Assembly (NCBI GenBank): GCA_900541555.1
Contig: UQKE01000008.1
Location: 1-63,058 of the forward strand
Length of the DNA: 63,058 nucleotides
From: an uncultured Porphyromonadaceae bacterium
GTDB taxonomy: Bacteria > Bacteroidota > Bacteroidia > Bacteroidales > Muribaculaceae
Direction of reading: 5' to 3'
Shown here one piece after another: positions 1 to 8,897 of the stretch. Positions within the stretch are counted from its first letter, which is position 1; each line of letters begins with the position of its first letter. A program made the position numbers and the translations under genes. Below the pieces are notes generated by a model that saw only the letters and a program-made list of their open reading frames with translations, was not told the origin of the DNA and searched no databases.

Positions 1-443
1 ACGCCGTGAGCATAGAACGCCGCCTGAAAGCAATGCGCCAAGTCTATGAGGCAGGCATCCGTACCGTGTGTTTCGTTTCGCCCATATTTCCCGAAATAAC
101 CAATGTGAAAGAAATTATCGAAGAAGTAAAAGGATATGCCGATTTGATCTGGCTCGAAAATCTAAATTTGCGAGGACAGTTCAAAGCTGGAATAATAAGG
201 TACATCCGTGAGAAATATCCCGAGCTCTTTCCGTTATACGAGAAAATATACAACAAGAAAAAGCTTAATTATTGGCAGACATTGGAATGTGACATTTCCC
301 AATATGCAAAAAAGCATGGATTTCCCTATAGAATAAACGACTTGCCCTACGGTCGTTCAGAAAAAGGCAAGCCCGTCATAGTCAATTATTTCTATCACGA
401 AAAAATCAGAACAAATAAAAACACATGTCATTCCGCCCAATAA
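1..443 (+). CDS. Radical SAM protein, SPL-like, C-terminal fragment
   Basis: The reading frame is open to the left edge, so this is the end of a longer gene; the GTG at 6 is probably an internal codon. The visible 145 residues have the layout of the C-terminal half of spore-photoproduct-lyase-like radical SAM proteins: a TIM-barrel-like stretch with an ENLNL motif (near residue 52) followed by a YP..F..YEKIYN segment. The cysteine cluster that would bind the iron-sulfur cluster lies outside the window, so the family call rests on resemblance of the C-terminal part only. The stop is at 441-443 and a 262-bp spacer separates it from the next gene. Confidence 0.55.
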   Translation, partial: AVSIERRLKAMRQVYEAGIRTVCFVSPIFPEITNVKEIIEEVKGYADLIWLENLNLRGQFKAGIIRYIREKYPELFPLYEKIYNKKKLNYWQTLECDISQYAKKHGFPYRINDLPYGRSEKGKPVIVNYFYHEKIRTNKNTCHSAQ

Positions 444-651
444 AAAAATATAAGTGACTTAGCAATCCCCGGCTCAAATCCACAAATTTCGCAGGTAAAA
501 AATGCAATCCAACAACTTTTTTTACTTTTGCAATAACATAAATTCTCATAAAATGCCGATGCAGAAAAGACGATACTCGCAGCCAAAGCGAGGTCCTAAC
601 TGCAAATGCATCCCAAATCTGCATTTACCCCATTATTCGAAAACATTGTTT

Positions 652-685
652 TTTGCAAATATGTCTACAAAATTTGTTACCTTTA
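652..685 (+). promoter_or_regulatory. Possible promoter of the MscS-type gene
   Basis: A TTTG at 652-655 and a TACCTTTA at 678-685 are 22 bp apart and resemble the Bacteroidota -33/-7 pair. The -7 box deviates at its last base and the spacer is slightly long. The box ends about 20 bp before the ATG at 706. Confidence 0.4.
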
Positions 686-705
686 CGGAAATTTAGTTTT
701 TTCTT

Positions 706-1800
706 ATGAATATACTCGACTTTATTTCCCTTTCAGCCACAGCAGGCAACAGCGCGCCAACCACCGAAAAATCTTCCTCTTGGGCCGACAAATTCGAAAA
801 TTTGCCCGTCGACCAAATCATTGACAAATTGGTCTCCGGAGCAGTCGACTTGGTAATAAAACTGCTCATCGCAGTAGTCATTTTCTATGTTGGCAAACTG
901 ATTATCAACAAAATCCATCGAAGCCTAAAAAAGATATTCCAACATCGACAAGTCGACAAGTCGTTGGCAACATTCGTGTTGAGCCTTGTCAAAATCGTAT
1001 TATTGTTCATTCTCATTATTATTGTCATATCCATTTTGGGAATCGAGACCAGCTCATTCATCGCACTGTTTGCATCAGCCGGTGTTGCCATCGGTATGGC
1101 ATTGAGCGGGACTTTGCAAAATTTTGCAGGCGGCGTGTTGATTTTATTGCTTAAACCATACAAGGTCGGCGACTTCATCGAATTTCAAGGATTCACCGGC
1201 ACAGTGAAAGAAATCCAAATTTTCAACACGGTACTCAACACCATCGACAACAAATGCATCCTAATCCCCAATGGCGGACTTTCGTCGGGCAGCATCAACA
1301 ATTATAGCAAAGAAGACTATCGCCGAGTGGATTGGACCGTCAGCATCGCATACGGCGACGACTACGACATTGCAAGACAAGAAATACTGAGGATTCTGAA
1401 CGAAGACAAACGCATCGTGAAACACTTTCTCGAAGACGATCGCGAAGAGCGAATGGCGCACGAAGAAAAAGAATCAGGACTTCTTGCGCCCCTGCTTAAA
1501 TTAGATACCGACAACAAAATAGTCAAAGCCATCAAAAAACGCGGAAGAAAGAGAAAAAAAGATGAAAATGCCGATGAAGCAAACAACGAACCGGCTGTAA
1601 TCAAGCCAAAAACAAATTGTGCGCCGTTTGTCGCGCTTAGTTCTTTGGGCGCAAGCAGCGTCGACTTGACCGTCAGGGTTTGGGTGCCGGCTCCTTACTA
1701 TTGGGGCGTTTTCTACGACAACAATGCGCGTTTCTACAAAGAATTGCCACAAGCCGGAATCCACTTCCCATTCCCGCAATTGGACGTTCACATGAACTGA
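706..1800 (+). CDS. MscS-family mechanosensitive ion channel with charged insertion
   Basis: Small-conductance mechanosensitive channels release solutes across the inner membrane when turgor rises. The 364-residue protein has hydrophobic segments at about residues 45-65 and 90-115, then the glycine/alanine-rich pore helix of the family (around GVAIGMALSGTLQNFAGG, residues 127-144) and the beta domain (KPYKVGDFIEF, then an IPNG motif). A typical MscS is about 286 residues. The extra length is a lysine- and glutamate-rich stretch (about residues 235-305) inside the C-terminal cytoplasmic domain, which resumes with VDLTVRVWVP. Start ATG 706 gives a short amphipathic N-terminus. The gene stands alone and is followed by a strong hairpin terminator. 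Confidence 0.9.
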   Translation: MNILDFISLSATAGNSAPTTEKSSSWADKFENLPVDQIIDKLVSGAVDLVIKLLIAVVIFYVGKLIINKIHRSLKKIFQHRQVDKSLATFVLSLVKIVLLFILIIIVISILGIETSSFIALFASAGVAIGMALSGTLQNFAGGVLILLLKPYKVGDFIEFQGFTGTVKEIQIFNTVLNTIDNKCILIPNGGLSSGSINNYSKEDYRRVDWTVSIAYGDDYDIARQEILRILNEDKRIVKHFLEDDREERMAHEEKESGLLAPLLKLDTDNKIVKAIKKRGRKRKKDENADEANNEPAVIKPKTNCAPFVALSSLGASSVDLTVRVWVPAPYYWGVFYDNNARFYKELPQAGIHFPFPQLDVHMN

Positions 1801-1826
1801 CAAACTCCATTTTGGACACAATAAAG

Positions 1827-1863
1827 AAAAAGGGCGTGCCGCAATGAGCGATGCGCCCTTTTT
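1827..1863 (+). terminator. Intrinsic terminator after the MscS-type gene
   Basis: AAAAAGGGCG at 1827-1836 pairs with CGCCCTTTTT at 1854-1863, leaving a 17-base loop. The T run follows the stem on the plus strand. The A run on the left could let it act for the opposite strand too. Confidence 0.8.
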
Positions 1864-1874
1864 GCACAAAAAAA

Positions 1875-1901
1875 GAAGGTGCGCTTTTTCGACACACCTT
1901 C
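1875..1901 (-). terminator. Intrinsic terminator after ferritin
   Basis: GAAGGTG at 1875-1881 pairs with CACCTTC at 1895-1901. Read on the minus strand, the stem is followed by a U run (the A run at about 1867-1874). It lies 22 bp past the ferritin stop codon. Confidence 0.75.
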
Positions 1902-1923
1902 TTTCTCTTCATCATTCAAAACC

Positions 1924-2406
1924 TTATTCACGTGCGGCAAGCTGCGAATCGATAAACAAGACACCGGCATCTCCGCCTCTTTTGAACTTATCGACAATGC
2001 CAGCTGCCGTAGCTTCCTCTTCCACTTGCTCGCGCACAAAGCCCCAAAGGAAGTCCTGAGTAGCCTTGTCTTTTTCTTGCGAAGCCACGTCGACCAACGT
2101 ATCGATCATCTTCGACACATTGCATTCATGCTCGTATACATGCTCGAAAACTTCTTGCACGCTACCCCAGCCTTGCGGCACGGCATCCACCTTGTCGACC
2201 AACGGTTTTGCACCACGCTTGACCATATAGTCTGCCAATTCGCAAGCATGGCCGATTTCTTCTTCCGACTGTTTTTTCAACCAATGCGCGCATCCGTCGA
2301 GACCTTCGCTTTTCAAATAAAACGACATCGACAAATACAAATTAGCCGACCACAACTCTGCTGCGATCTGCACATTCATCTCTTTTTGAAGTCTTTCTGT
2401 CATCAT
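1924..2406 (-). CDS. ftnA: Ferritin (non-heme iron storage)
   Basis: The 160-residue protein has the length and four-helix pattern of bacterial ferritin A, which oxidises Fe(II) and stores iron in a 24-mer shell in the cytosol. Ferroxidase-centre residues are visible: Glu in AAELWSANLYLS (about residue 17), the E..H pair in EEEIGHACEL (about 50/53), a Glu near 94 in YEHE, and Q/E in REQVEEEA (about 127-131). The start is ATG at 2406; a second ATG follows directly, so the true start may be one codon later. The gene is monocistronic between two terminators and the DUF4105 promoter region. Confidence 0.93.
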   Translation of the reverse strand: MMTERLQKEMNVQIAAELWSANLYLSMSFYLKSEGLDGCAHWLKKQSEEEIGHACELADYMVKRGAKPLVDKVDAVPQGWGSVQEVFEHVYEHECNVSKMIDTLVDVASQEKDKATQDFLWGFVREQVEEEATAAGIVDKFKRGGDAGVLFIDSQLAARE

Positions 2407-2561
2407 AATGTTCCGTTTTTAGTAGTAATTCAAAATAAAATCCAATTGTCGAATAGCTAAATCCATGCCAAATGCACATTTAAAGAGACCATGACAAAAA
2501 AGAGCCCTCAATCCGACAAACTGACATACACACTGACACATTTATCCTCCCGCAAAAAATA

Positions 2562-2594
2562 TTTGCGCCACTTGCCGTTAGAATATTACCTTTG
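2562..2594 (+). promoter_or_regulatory. Promoter of the DUF4105 gene
   Basis: TTTG at 2562-2565 and TACCTTTG at 2587-2594 with a 21-bp spacer match the Bacteroidota -33/-7 consensus (TTTG / TAnnTTTG). Transcription would begin shortly before the ATG at 2618, giving a short leader. Confidence 0.7.
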
Positions 2595-2617
2595 CAAAAA
2601 TAAAACTGACCACAAAA

Positions 2618-3802
2618 ATGAAAAACCTGCCAATATTATTGTTGCTATTGCTTTCCTCTTTCGGCATGAGAATGCAATCGCAAGAATCAAGCATCACTGT
2701 CAGCCTCATCACCTGCTATCCCGGGCCGGAAGTCTATGAACTCTACGGACATACTGCCATACGCATCGTTGATGGCAAAACCGACATAGCCTATAATTTC
2801 GGCATGTTTTCATTCAACAAGCCAAATTTCATCTATCGGTTTGTCAAAGGCGAAACAGATTATGCCTTAGGGCAATACCCTTTCTCATATTTTTTGCCGG
2901 ACTATATAGCCCGAGGCTCAAAAGTTGTAGAACAAATACTCGACCTCAGCCCCGAACAGGCGAAGTCTCTCCAAATGCGCCTAAATTGGCAAAGTTTGCC
3001 GCAAAACAGAGAATATCGCTATAACTATGTACTCGACAATTGCGCCACACGGCCTCGCGACATGATCGAACAAGCAGTCGGAGGGCTCGACTATGCCACT
3101 CCGGCAGACACAACCCTTACGTTCCGAAATATCATGCGCGAATACAGCAAAAACTACCCTTGGTATCAATTTGGAATTGATTTGGCATTGGGGTCGGGAA
3201 TCGACAGGAAAATAAGCACACGCGAACAAATGTTTGCACCTATCTATTTAATGAACGCCTTGCAAACAGCTACCTATACCACACCCGATGGGAAACACCG
3301 CCCCATCGTCAAAGACACGAACATTCTCTACGAAGGAACAGATTCATCCATTTTAGGCCCTACCCCATGGTACGCCTCGCCTCTTTCGATCTCACTGTTC
3401 CTCCTCGTCGCAATTTGCTATGCGTCATGGCGGGATGTTCGGCGCGGCGTTTCCTCCCGTTGGCTCAATTCCATTTGGTTTGCCGCGACAGGATTGGCCG
3501 GATGTCTGCTATTTTTCCTGATATTCATATCCGAGCATGAAGCCGTATCGCCCAATTATCTTGCCTTTTGGCTCAACCCGTTTTGCCTATTTCCGGCAAT
3601 AGCCGTTTGGATAAAATCATGCAGAAGGTATCTTTATTTCTATCATTTTATTAACTTTGCGCTTGTTTTGATTTTAATGGCATGTTGGAAAATGCTGCCG
3701 CAATGCGCAAACATTGCATTTTTCCCGCTGATGCTTTGCACGGTCGTACTTTCCGCAAGTAATGTCGTAATTTATCGAAAATGCGCAAAAAGAAACAAGT
3801 AA
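2618..3802 (+). CDS. DUF4105 protein, Lnb-like N-terminal domain, membrane C-terminus
   Basis: The 394-residue protein begins with a signal peptide (about residues 1-21). A periplasmic DUF4105 domain follows, the family also called Lnb N-terminal domain after a lipoprotein N-acyltransferase. Likely active-site residues are His in ELYGHTAIRI (about residue 45) and Cys in LDNCATRPRD (about 142). After residue 250 there are several hydrophobic segments, about five membrane helices, as in full-length Lnb-type proteins. A role in N-acylating lipoproteins is inferred from the family, not shown here. Its last 22 bp overlap the next gene, so the two are probably co-translated. Confidence 0.75.
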   Translation: MKNLPILLLLLLSSFGMRMQSQESSITVSLITCYPGPEVYELYGHTAIRIVDGKTDIAYNFGMFSFNKPNFIYRFVKGETDYALGQYPFSYFLPDYIARGSKVVEQILDLSPEQAKSLQMRLNWQSLPQNREYRYNYVLDNCATRPRDMIEQAVGGLDYATPADTTLTFRNIMREYSKNYPWYQFGIDLALGSGIDRKISTREQMFAPIYLMNALQTATYTTPDGKHRPIVKDTNILYEGTDSSILGPTPWYASPLSISLFLLVAICYASWRDVRRGVSSRWLNSIWFAATGLAGCLLFFLIFISEHEAVSPNYLAFWLNPFCLFPAIAVWIKSCRRYLYFYHFINFALVLILMACWKMLPQCANIAFFPLMLCTVVLSASNVVIYRKCAKRNK

Positions 3803-5364
3803 ATAGATTCGTTTCGTCGATGATTTTTTCGTTGGTCGCCATGTCTGCGCTATCGCAGACGATTGGCGGACGCCCCACGCTTATCGTAGGCATAACCATC
3901 GACCAGCTTCGCAGCGATTATATCGACTTGCTTCAAAGCCACTTCGGGGAAAACGGCTTCAAGCGGCTTCTGCGCGAAAGCGCCCATTTTGAAAATTTAG
4001 TATTCGACATGTCGCGGCTCGACAAAGCCACGACGACTGCCGTCATCTACACAGGAGCTTATCCAAACGTCAATGGCATATCCGCTTATGAGCGCTACGA
4101 CGATGAGCAAAAGCGCATTTTCCATGTACTGAACGATCCGGCTTTCATCGGAAATGCCACAGACGAAACACTGTCGCCGATGGCGCTCAAAGTTTCCACC
4201 ATCAGCGACGAGCTCAAAATGGACAACAATGGCATTGGCAGCGTCTACGCCATTGCTCCCGATGCCCAACAAGCCATCATCATGGCAGGACACGCCGCCG
4301 ACGGAGCTTTTTGGATTAGCGACAATACCGGAAAATGGGCATCAACCACATTCTACAAAAGTTATCCCATAAACATCACCAACCGGAATCTGACACATCC
4401 CATTCCGGAACGATTGGACACGCTCACATGGCGGCCTCTCCTCGACATCAACAAATATCCAGACATTCCGCTCCACCGCACGCTATATTCATTCAAATAT
4501 ACGTTCAACGGAGAAAACGGAATCAAACAATACAAAAATTCCGCATTAGTCAATGAAGACGTTACTTCCGTCGCCATCGATTGCATTAAAAATCTTTCGC
4601 TGGGAAGACGAGCTGCCGTCGACATGATCAATATCGCCTATTCTGCCGAACCGTACAGATACGCAGTAGATCCCGACAATCGTATCGAACTGGAAGACAA
4701 ATACATCCGGCTCGACCGCGAACTGGCGAAATTGTTTGAAACAATCGACAAGGAAGTCGGAAAAAACGTATGCATCTTCGTATCGTCCACCGGCTACTTT
4801 GATAATATATACGCCACCGAACCGCGATTCAACATCCCGACCGGAGAATTTTCGTCGCGCAAAGCCGTTTCATTGCTCAATATGTACCTTATGGCTTTGT
4901 ACGGCAATGGCAATTGGGTCAACGGCTATCACAACGAGATTGTATATCTCAACGAAAAACTCGCAAAAGAAAAAAACATACCAATCGAGCAGCTGCGCAA
5001 AATTGCCGGCGATTTCCTTCGCCGCATGTCAGGCGTGGTTGAGGCATACACTTTCGATGAAATACTCAACAATCCGGCAAGCGACGAATTGGCTCGACTC
5101 CACAAGTCGGTCCACTCGCAAGAATCCGGAGACGTTTTCCTCGAAATTGCCCCCGGATGGCAAATATTGGACGATTTCAACACCGGCAAAACTACCCATT
5201 CCGTAGTCAATGCCGTGAGTGCACCCTTCTTTATCATCGCGCCGGGCATTGCTCCGCAAAAAGTTTCTACGCCAATCGATGCAGATTTGTTGGCGCCGAC
5301 CATTTGCCGGACGTTAAGGATACGTTCGCCAAATGCTGCCCGTCAAATGCCGCTCGGCCTTTGA
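3781..5364 (+). CDS. Alkaline-phosphatase-superfamily protein, catalytic residues apparently lost
   Basis: The 527-residue exported protein (signal peptide about residues 1-26) aligns by eye with PafA-type phosphatases: IDQLRSDY near the N-terminus (Asp41), the IYTGAYPNVNGI segment (89-100), IELEDKYIRLDRELA and KTTHSVVNAV (His473). Positions that normally carry the nucleophile and zinc ligands look replaced: Lys82 where the family has Thr, SAEPYRYA (288-295) where SSTDxxGH is expected, and SSTGY (335-339) where TADHG is expected. It may therefore bind a ligand or act as scaffold rather than hydrolyse phosphate esters. The start overlaps the upstream gene by 22 bp and secA lies 80 bp downstream on the same strand. 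Confidence 0.75.
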   Translation: MRKKKQVNRFVSSMIFSLVAMSALSQTIGGRPTLIVGITIDQLRSDYIDLLQSHFGENGFKRLLRESAHFENLVFDMSRLDKATTTAVIYTGAYPNVNGISAYERYDDEQKRIFHVLNDPAFIGNATDETLSPMALKVSTISDELKMDNNGIGSVYAIAPDAQQAIIMAGHAADGAFWISDNTGKWASTTFYKSYPINITNRNLTHPIPERLDTLTWRPLLDINKYPDIPLHRTLYSFKYTFNGENGIKQYKNSALVNEDVTSVAIDCIKNLSLGRRAAVDMINIAYSAEPYRYAVDPDNRIELEDKYIRLDRELAKLFETIDKEVGKNVCIFVSSTGYFDNIYATEPRFNIPTGEFSSRKAVSLLNMYLMALYGNGNWVNGYHNEIVYLNEKLAKEKNIPIEQLRKIAGDFLRRMSGVVEAYTFDEILNNPASDELARLHKSVHSQESGDVFLEIAPGWQILDDFNTGKTTHSVVNAVSAPFFIIAPGIAPQKVSTPIDADLLAPTICRTLRIRSPNAARQMPLGL

Positions 5365-5444
5365 CTTCAAGGGCGCATCGCCCGAACCGCATTATAAATT
5401 CAAATCACAAATAAAATTTTCTCACCTCATAACTATAATCTATT

Positions 5445-8400
5445 ATGGGATTTAATGATTTTCTAAAATCGATTTTCGGCAATAAATCGCAACGCGATTT
5501 GCGAGAAATCCAACCGATAGTCGATCAAATAAACCGGATATACCCGACCCTCGCCGAACTGTCGAACGACGAGTTGCGTGAACGCGTCGCAAAAATCAAA
5601 GAAGCGTTGGCAGAAAGCACTGCCGACAAGAAAAAAGAAATTGCCGACATCAAGGCTCAAATCGAGACACTCGAATACGAGAAACGCGAACCCTATTGGG
5701 AAAAAATCGACGGAATCGAGAAAGAAATACTCGAAACGCTCGAAAAAGAGCTCAACAAGCATTTGCCCGAAGTCTTCGCCATCGTCCGCGAAACAGCACG
5801 GCGATTCAAAGAAAATGAAACAATCGAAGTCACAGCCAGCGATTTCGACCGCGAATTGGCAGCAGAAGGAAAAGACTTCCTTTCCATCGAAGGCGACAAA
5901 GCCATATACCGCAACCATTGGATGGCCGGCGGCAATGAAATCACATGGGACATGGTACACTACGACGTGCAGCTCATCGGAGGTATCGTCTTGCATCAAG
6001 GCAAAATCGCGGAGATGGCAACCGGCGAAGGTAAAACGCTCGTGGCTACGCTCCCCGTGTTCTTGAATGCACTCACGGGAAATGGCGTCCACATGGTCAC
6101 CGTCAACGACTACCTGTCGAAGCGCGACTCCGAATGGATGGGACCGCTTTACATGTTCCACGGATTGTCGGTCGATTGCATCGACAAGCATGAACCGAAC
6201 TCTCCGGAACGCCGCAAAGCCTACAATGCAGATATCACATTCGGAACAAACAACGAATTCGGTTTCGACTATCTGCGCGACAACATGGCAACTTCCCCGC
6301 TCGATTTGGTTCAGCGGTCGCACAACTACGCCATTGTCGACGAGGTCGACTCCGTGCTCATCGACGATGCCCGCACGCCGCTCATCATTTCAGGGCCAGT
6401 CCCGAAAGGCGACGACCAAATGTTCGAACAATTCAAGCCGAATGTCGAAAAGGTTGTCAACGCGCAACGCAAACTTGTCACTTCCTTGCTGACCGAAGCA
6501 AAAGCGAAAATCGCATCCGACGACAAAGACACGCGAAAAGAAGGCGCATTGCTGTTGTTCCGCGCCTACAAAGGCTTGCCTAAGTACGGACCGCTCATCA
6601 AGTATCTCAGCCAAGAAGGCATCAAACCGCTCATGCTCGAAACCGAAGCATTCTACATGCAGGACAACAGCAAGCAAATGCCCATCGTGACCGATCCGCT
6701 TTTCTTCGTAATCGACGAGAAAAACAGAAGCATCGAATTGACCGACAAAGGTATCGACGTGCTGACCGGCACCAGCGACGACCCGTCGTTCTTCATCCTT
6801 CCCGACATCACGACGCAATTGGCAGAACTGGAAAACGAGCAGCTGTCGCCCGAAGAAAAGGCAGAAAAGAAAGCGCAATACGCGCAAACCTATGCCGTCA
6901 AAGCCGAACGCGTGCATACAGTCAATCAATTGCTGAAAGCATATACCCTTTTCGACCGCGACATCGAATACGTCATCGACGACAACAAAATCAAAATCGT
7001 CGACGAACAGACAGGACGTATCATGGAAGGACGCCGCTACAGCGACGGGCTGCATCAAGCAATTGAAGCAAAAGAAGGCGTCAAGGTGGAAGCCGCCACA
7101 CAAACTTTCGCCACCATCACGCTGCAAAACTATTTCCGCATGTACCACAAGCTCGCCGGCATGACGGGTACGGCAGAAACAGAAGCAGGCGAATTTTGGG
7201 ATATTTACAAACTGGATGTCGTTACAATCCCGACAAACAAGCCGGTCATGCGTATCGACATGAACGACCGTGTCTATAAGACGAAAAAAGAAAAATACAA
7301 TGCTGTCATCGAAGAAATACAGCGCATGGTGGATGCCGGTCGGCCGGTTTTAGTCGGAACGACATCCGTAGAAATTTCGGAATTGCTGAGCAGGATGCTG
7401 AGCCTGCGCCACATCCCGCACAACGTCTTAAACGCGAAACTTCACCAAAAAGAAGCCGAAATTGTGGCAAAAGCCGGACAAAAAGCCGTCGTGACAATCG
7501 CCACCAACATGGCAGGACGCGGTACCGACATCAAGCTCGCGCCGGAAGTGAGAGACGCGGGTGGTTTGGCCATCATCGGCACCGAACGCCACGAATCTCG
7601 ACGCGTCGATCGCCAGTTGCGCGGTCGTTCCGGCCGCCAAGGCGACCCCGGATCGTCCGTATTCTTCGTGTCGTTTGAAGATACCGTCATGCGTTTGTTT
7701 GCGACAGACCGTGTCGTAAAAATGCTCGACCATCTCGGATTGAAAGAAGGCGAACCGATCGAAGCCAACATGGTGACACGCTCCATTGAAAACGCGCAAA
7801 AACGCGTCGAAGAAAACAACTTCGGCATCCGCAAGCGCCTGTTGGAATACGACGATGTGATGAATGCCCAACGGAAAGTGATTTATTCACGCCGCCATCA
7901 CGCATTAATGGGCGAACGCATCGGCATCGACATCATGAACATGATTTACGAAACAGCCGAAAACATCGTGAAACGCTATGGCAGCTTGGACGACTATGAA
8001 GATCTTCGCATGGACGTATTGACTACGTTCGGAATCGAACCGCCTTTCGACGAAAAAGAATTCCGATCGATGAATCAACAAAATCGCACCGAAGCTATCT
8101 ACAAAGCAACAGTCGAAACATTCAACCGCCGCACGGAGAAAATGGCAGAAACAGCCATGCCGGTCATTGCCGACATCGTGGAAAACCATGGAGGCAAAGG
8201 GCTCGTCCGCGTGCCTATCAGCGACGGAAAGAGAGTCTACGGCATTGCTGTGGATTTGGAAGAATCCTACAACGAAAAATGCAAAAACATAGCCAAGGCA
8301 TGGCAAAAAGCCATCCTTTTAATGTCGATCGACGAAGCATGGAAAGAGCATTTGCGCGAACTCGACCAATTGCGTCAATCCGTTCAAAATGCAAGCTACG

Positions 8401-8810
8401 AACAAAAAGACCCGTTGGTGATTTATAAAATTGAATCATTCAAAATGTTCGATGCCATGCTCGATGCCATGAATGCCAAAGCCGTTGCTTCCCTGATGCG
8501 AGGCCAAATCCCCGTACAAGCGCAAGCAGCTGCGCAGCAACCCTCCGGAAACGTGTCGGTTTCGCCGACGATGCCTTCGCCGCAACCGGTACAACCGCCT
8601 TTGCAGAGCCAACGCGACGACTATCGCAAATACACCGCTCACAAAGAAGAATATCCGGGACAAGACGAGCAGCGCCGTGCCGCGCGAGGCCCGCAACGCA
8701 TGCAACGCACCGACCCCATCAAAGTCGGCCCGAAAGTTGGGCGCAACGACCCATGTCCGTGCGGTAGCGGCAAGAAATACAAAAATTGCCACGGCAAAGG
8801 CATTGCATAG
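5445..8810 (+). CDS. secA: Protein translocase ATPase SecA
   Basis: SecA drives preproteins through SecYEG. The 1121-residue protein carries Walker A in ATGEGKT (residues 192-198), DEVD in [14 protein letters not shown], the second nucleotide-binding fold ([33 protein letters not shown]) and the C-terminal SEC-C zinc motif [13 protein letters not shown]. It is about 200 residues longer than E. coli SecA; much of the excess is a charged, helical insertion before the Walker A motif (about residues 50-160) plus a Gln/Pro-rich linker before the zinc motif. Insertions of this kind are known in Bacteroidota SecA. A hairpin terminator follows. Confidence 0.98.
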   Translation: MGFNDFLKSIFGNKSQRDLREIQPIVDQINRIYPTLAELSNDELRERVAKIKEALAESTADKKKEIADIKAQIETLEYEKREPYWEKIDGIEKEILETLEKELNKHLPEVFAIVRETARRFKENETIEVTASDFDRELAAEGKDFLSIEGDKAIYRNHWMAGGNEITWDMVHYDVQLIGGIVLHQGKIAEMATGEGKTLVATLPVFLNALTGNGVHMVTVNDYLSKRDSEWMGPLYMFHGLSVDCIDKHEPNSPERRKAYNADITFGTNNEFGFDYLRDNMATSPLDLVQRSHNYAIVDEVDSVLIDDARTPLIISGPVPKGDDQMFEQFKPNVEKVVNAQRKLVTSLLTEAKAKIASDDKDTRKEGALLLFRAYKGLPKYGPLIKYLSQEGIKPLMLETEAFYMQDNSKQMPIVTDPLFFVIDEKNRSIELTDKGIDVLTGTSDDPSFFILPDITTQLAELENEQLSPEEKAEKKAQYAQTYAVKAERVHTVNQLLKAYTLFDRDIEYVIDDNKIKIVDEQTGRIMEGRRYSDGLHQAIEAKEGVKVEAATQTFATITLQNYFRMYHKLAGMTGTAETEAGEFWDIYKLDVVTIPTNKPVMRIDMNDRVYKTKKEKYNAVIEEIQRMVDAGRPVLVGTTSVEISELLSRMLSLRHIPHNVLNAKLHQKEAEIVAKAGQKAVVTIATNMAGRGTDIKLAPEVRDAGGLAIIGTERHESRRVDRQLRGRSGRQGDPGSSVFFVSFEDTVMRLFATDRVVKMLDHLGLKEGEPIEANMVTRSIENAQKRVEENNFGIRKRLLEYDDVMNAQRKVIYSRRHHALMGERIGIDIMNMIYETAENIVKRYGSLDDYEDLRMDVLTTFGIEPPFDEKEFRSMNQQNRTEAIYKATVETFNRRTEKMAETAMPVIADIVENHGGKGLVRVPISDGKRVYGIAVDLEESYNEKCKNIAKAWQKAILLMSIDEAWKEHLRELDQLRQSVQNASYEQKDPLVIYKIESFKMFDAMLDAMNAKAVASLMRGQIPVQAQAAAQQPSGNVSVSPTMPSPQPVQPPLQSQRDDYRKYTAHKEEYPGQDEQRRAARGPQRMQRTDPIKVGPKVGRNDPCPCGSGKKYKNCHGKGIA

Positions 8811-8834
8811 CAACATAGCCTCTGCAAAAAACGG

Positions 8835-8871
8835 CGGGAAACATTTGCACGCAGATTGCGAATGTTTCCCG
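8835..8871. terminator. Bidirectional terminator between secA and the DUF3857 gene
   Basis: CGGGAAACATT at 8835-8845 pairs with AATGTTTCCCG at 8861-8871. A T-rich run follows on the right and an A run lies on the left, so it can serve both secA and the convergent minus-strand gene ending at 8898. Confidence 0.75.
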
Positions 8872-8897
8872 TTGCTTTTTCAGCTTGCCTTAGTATC

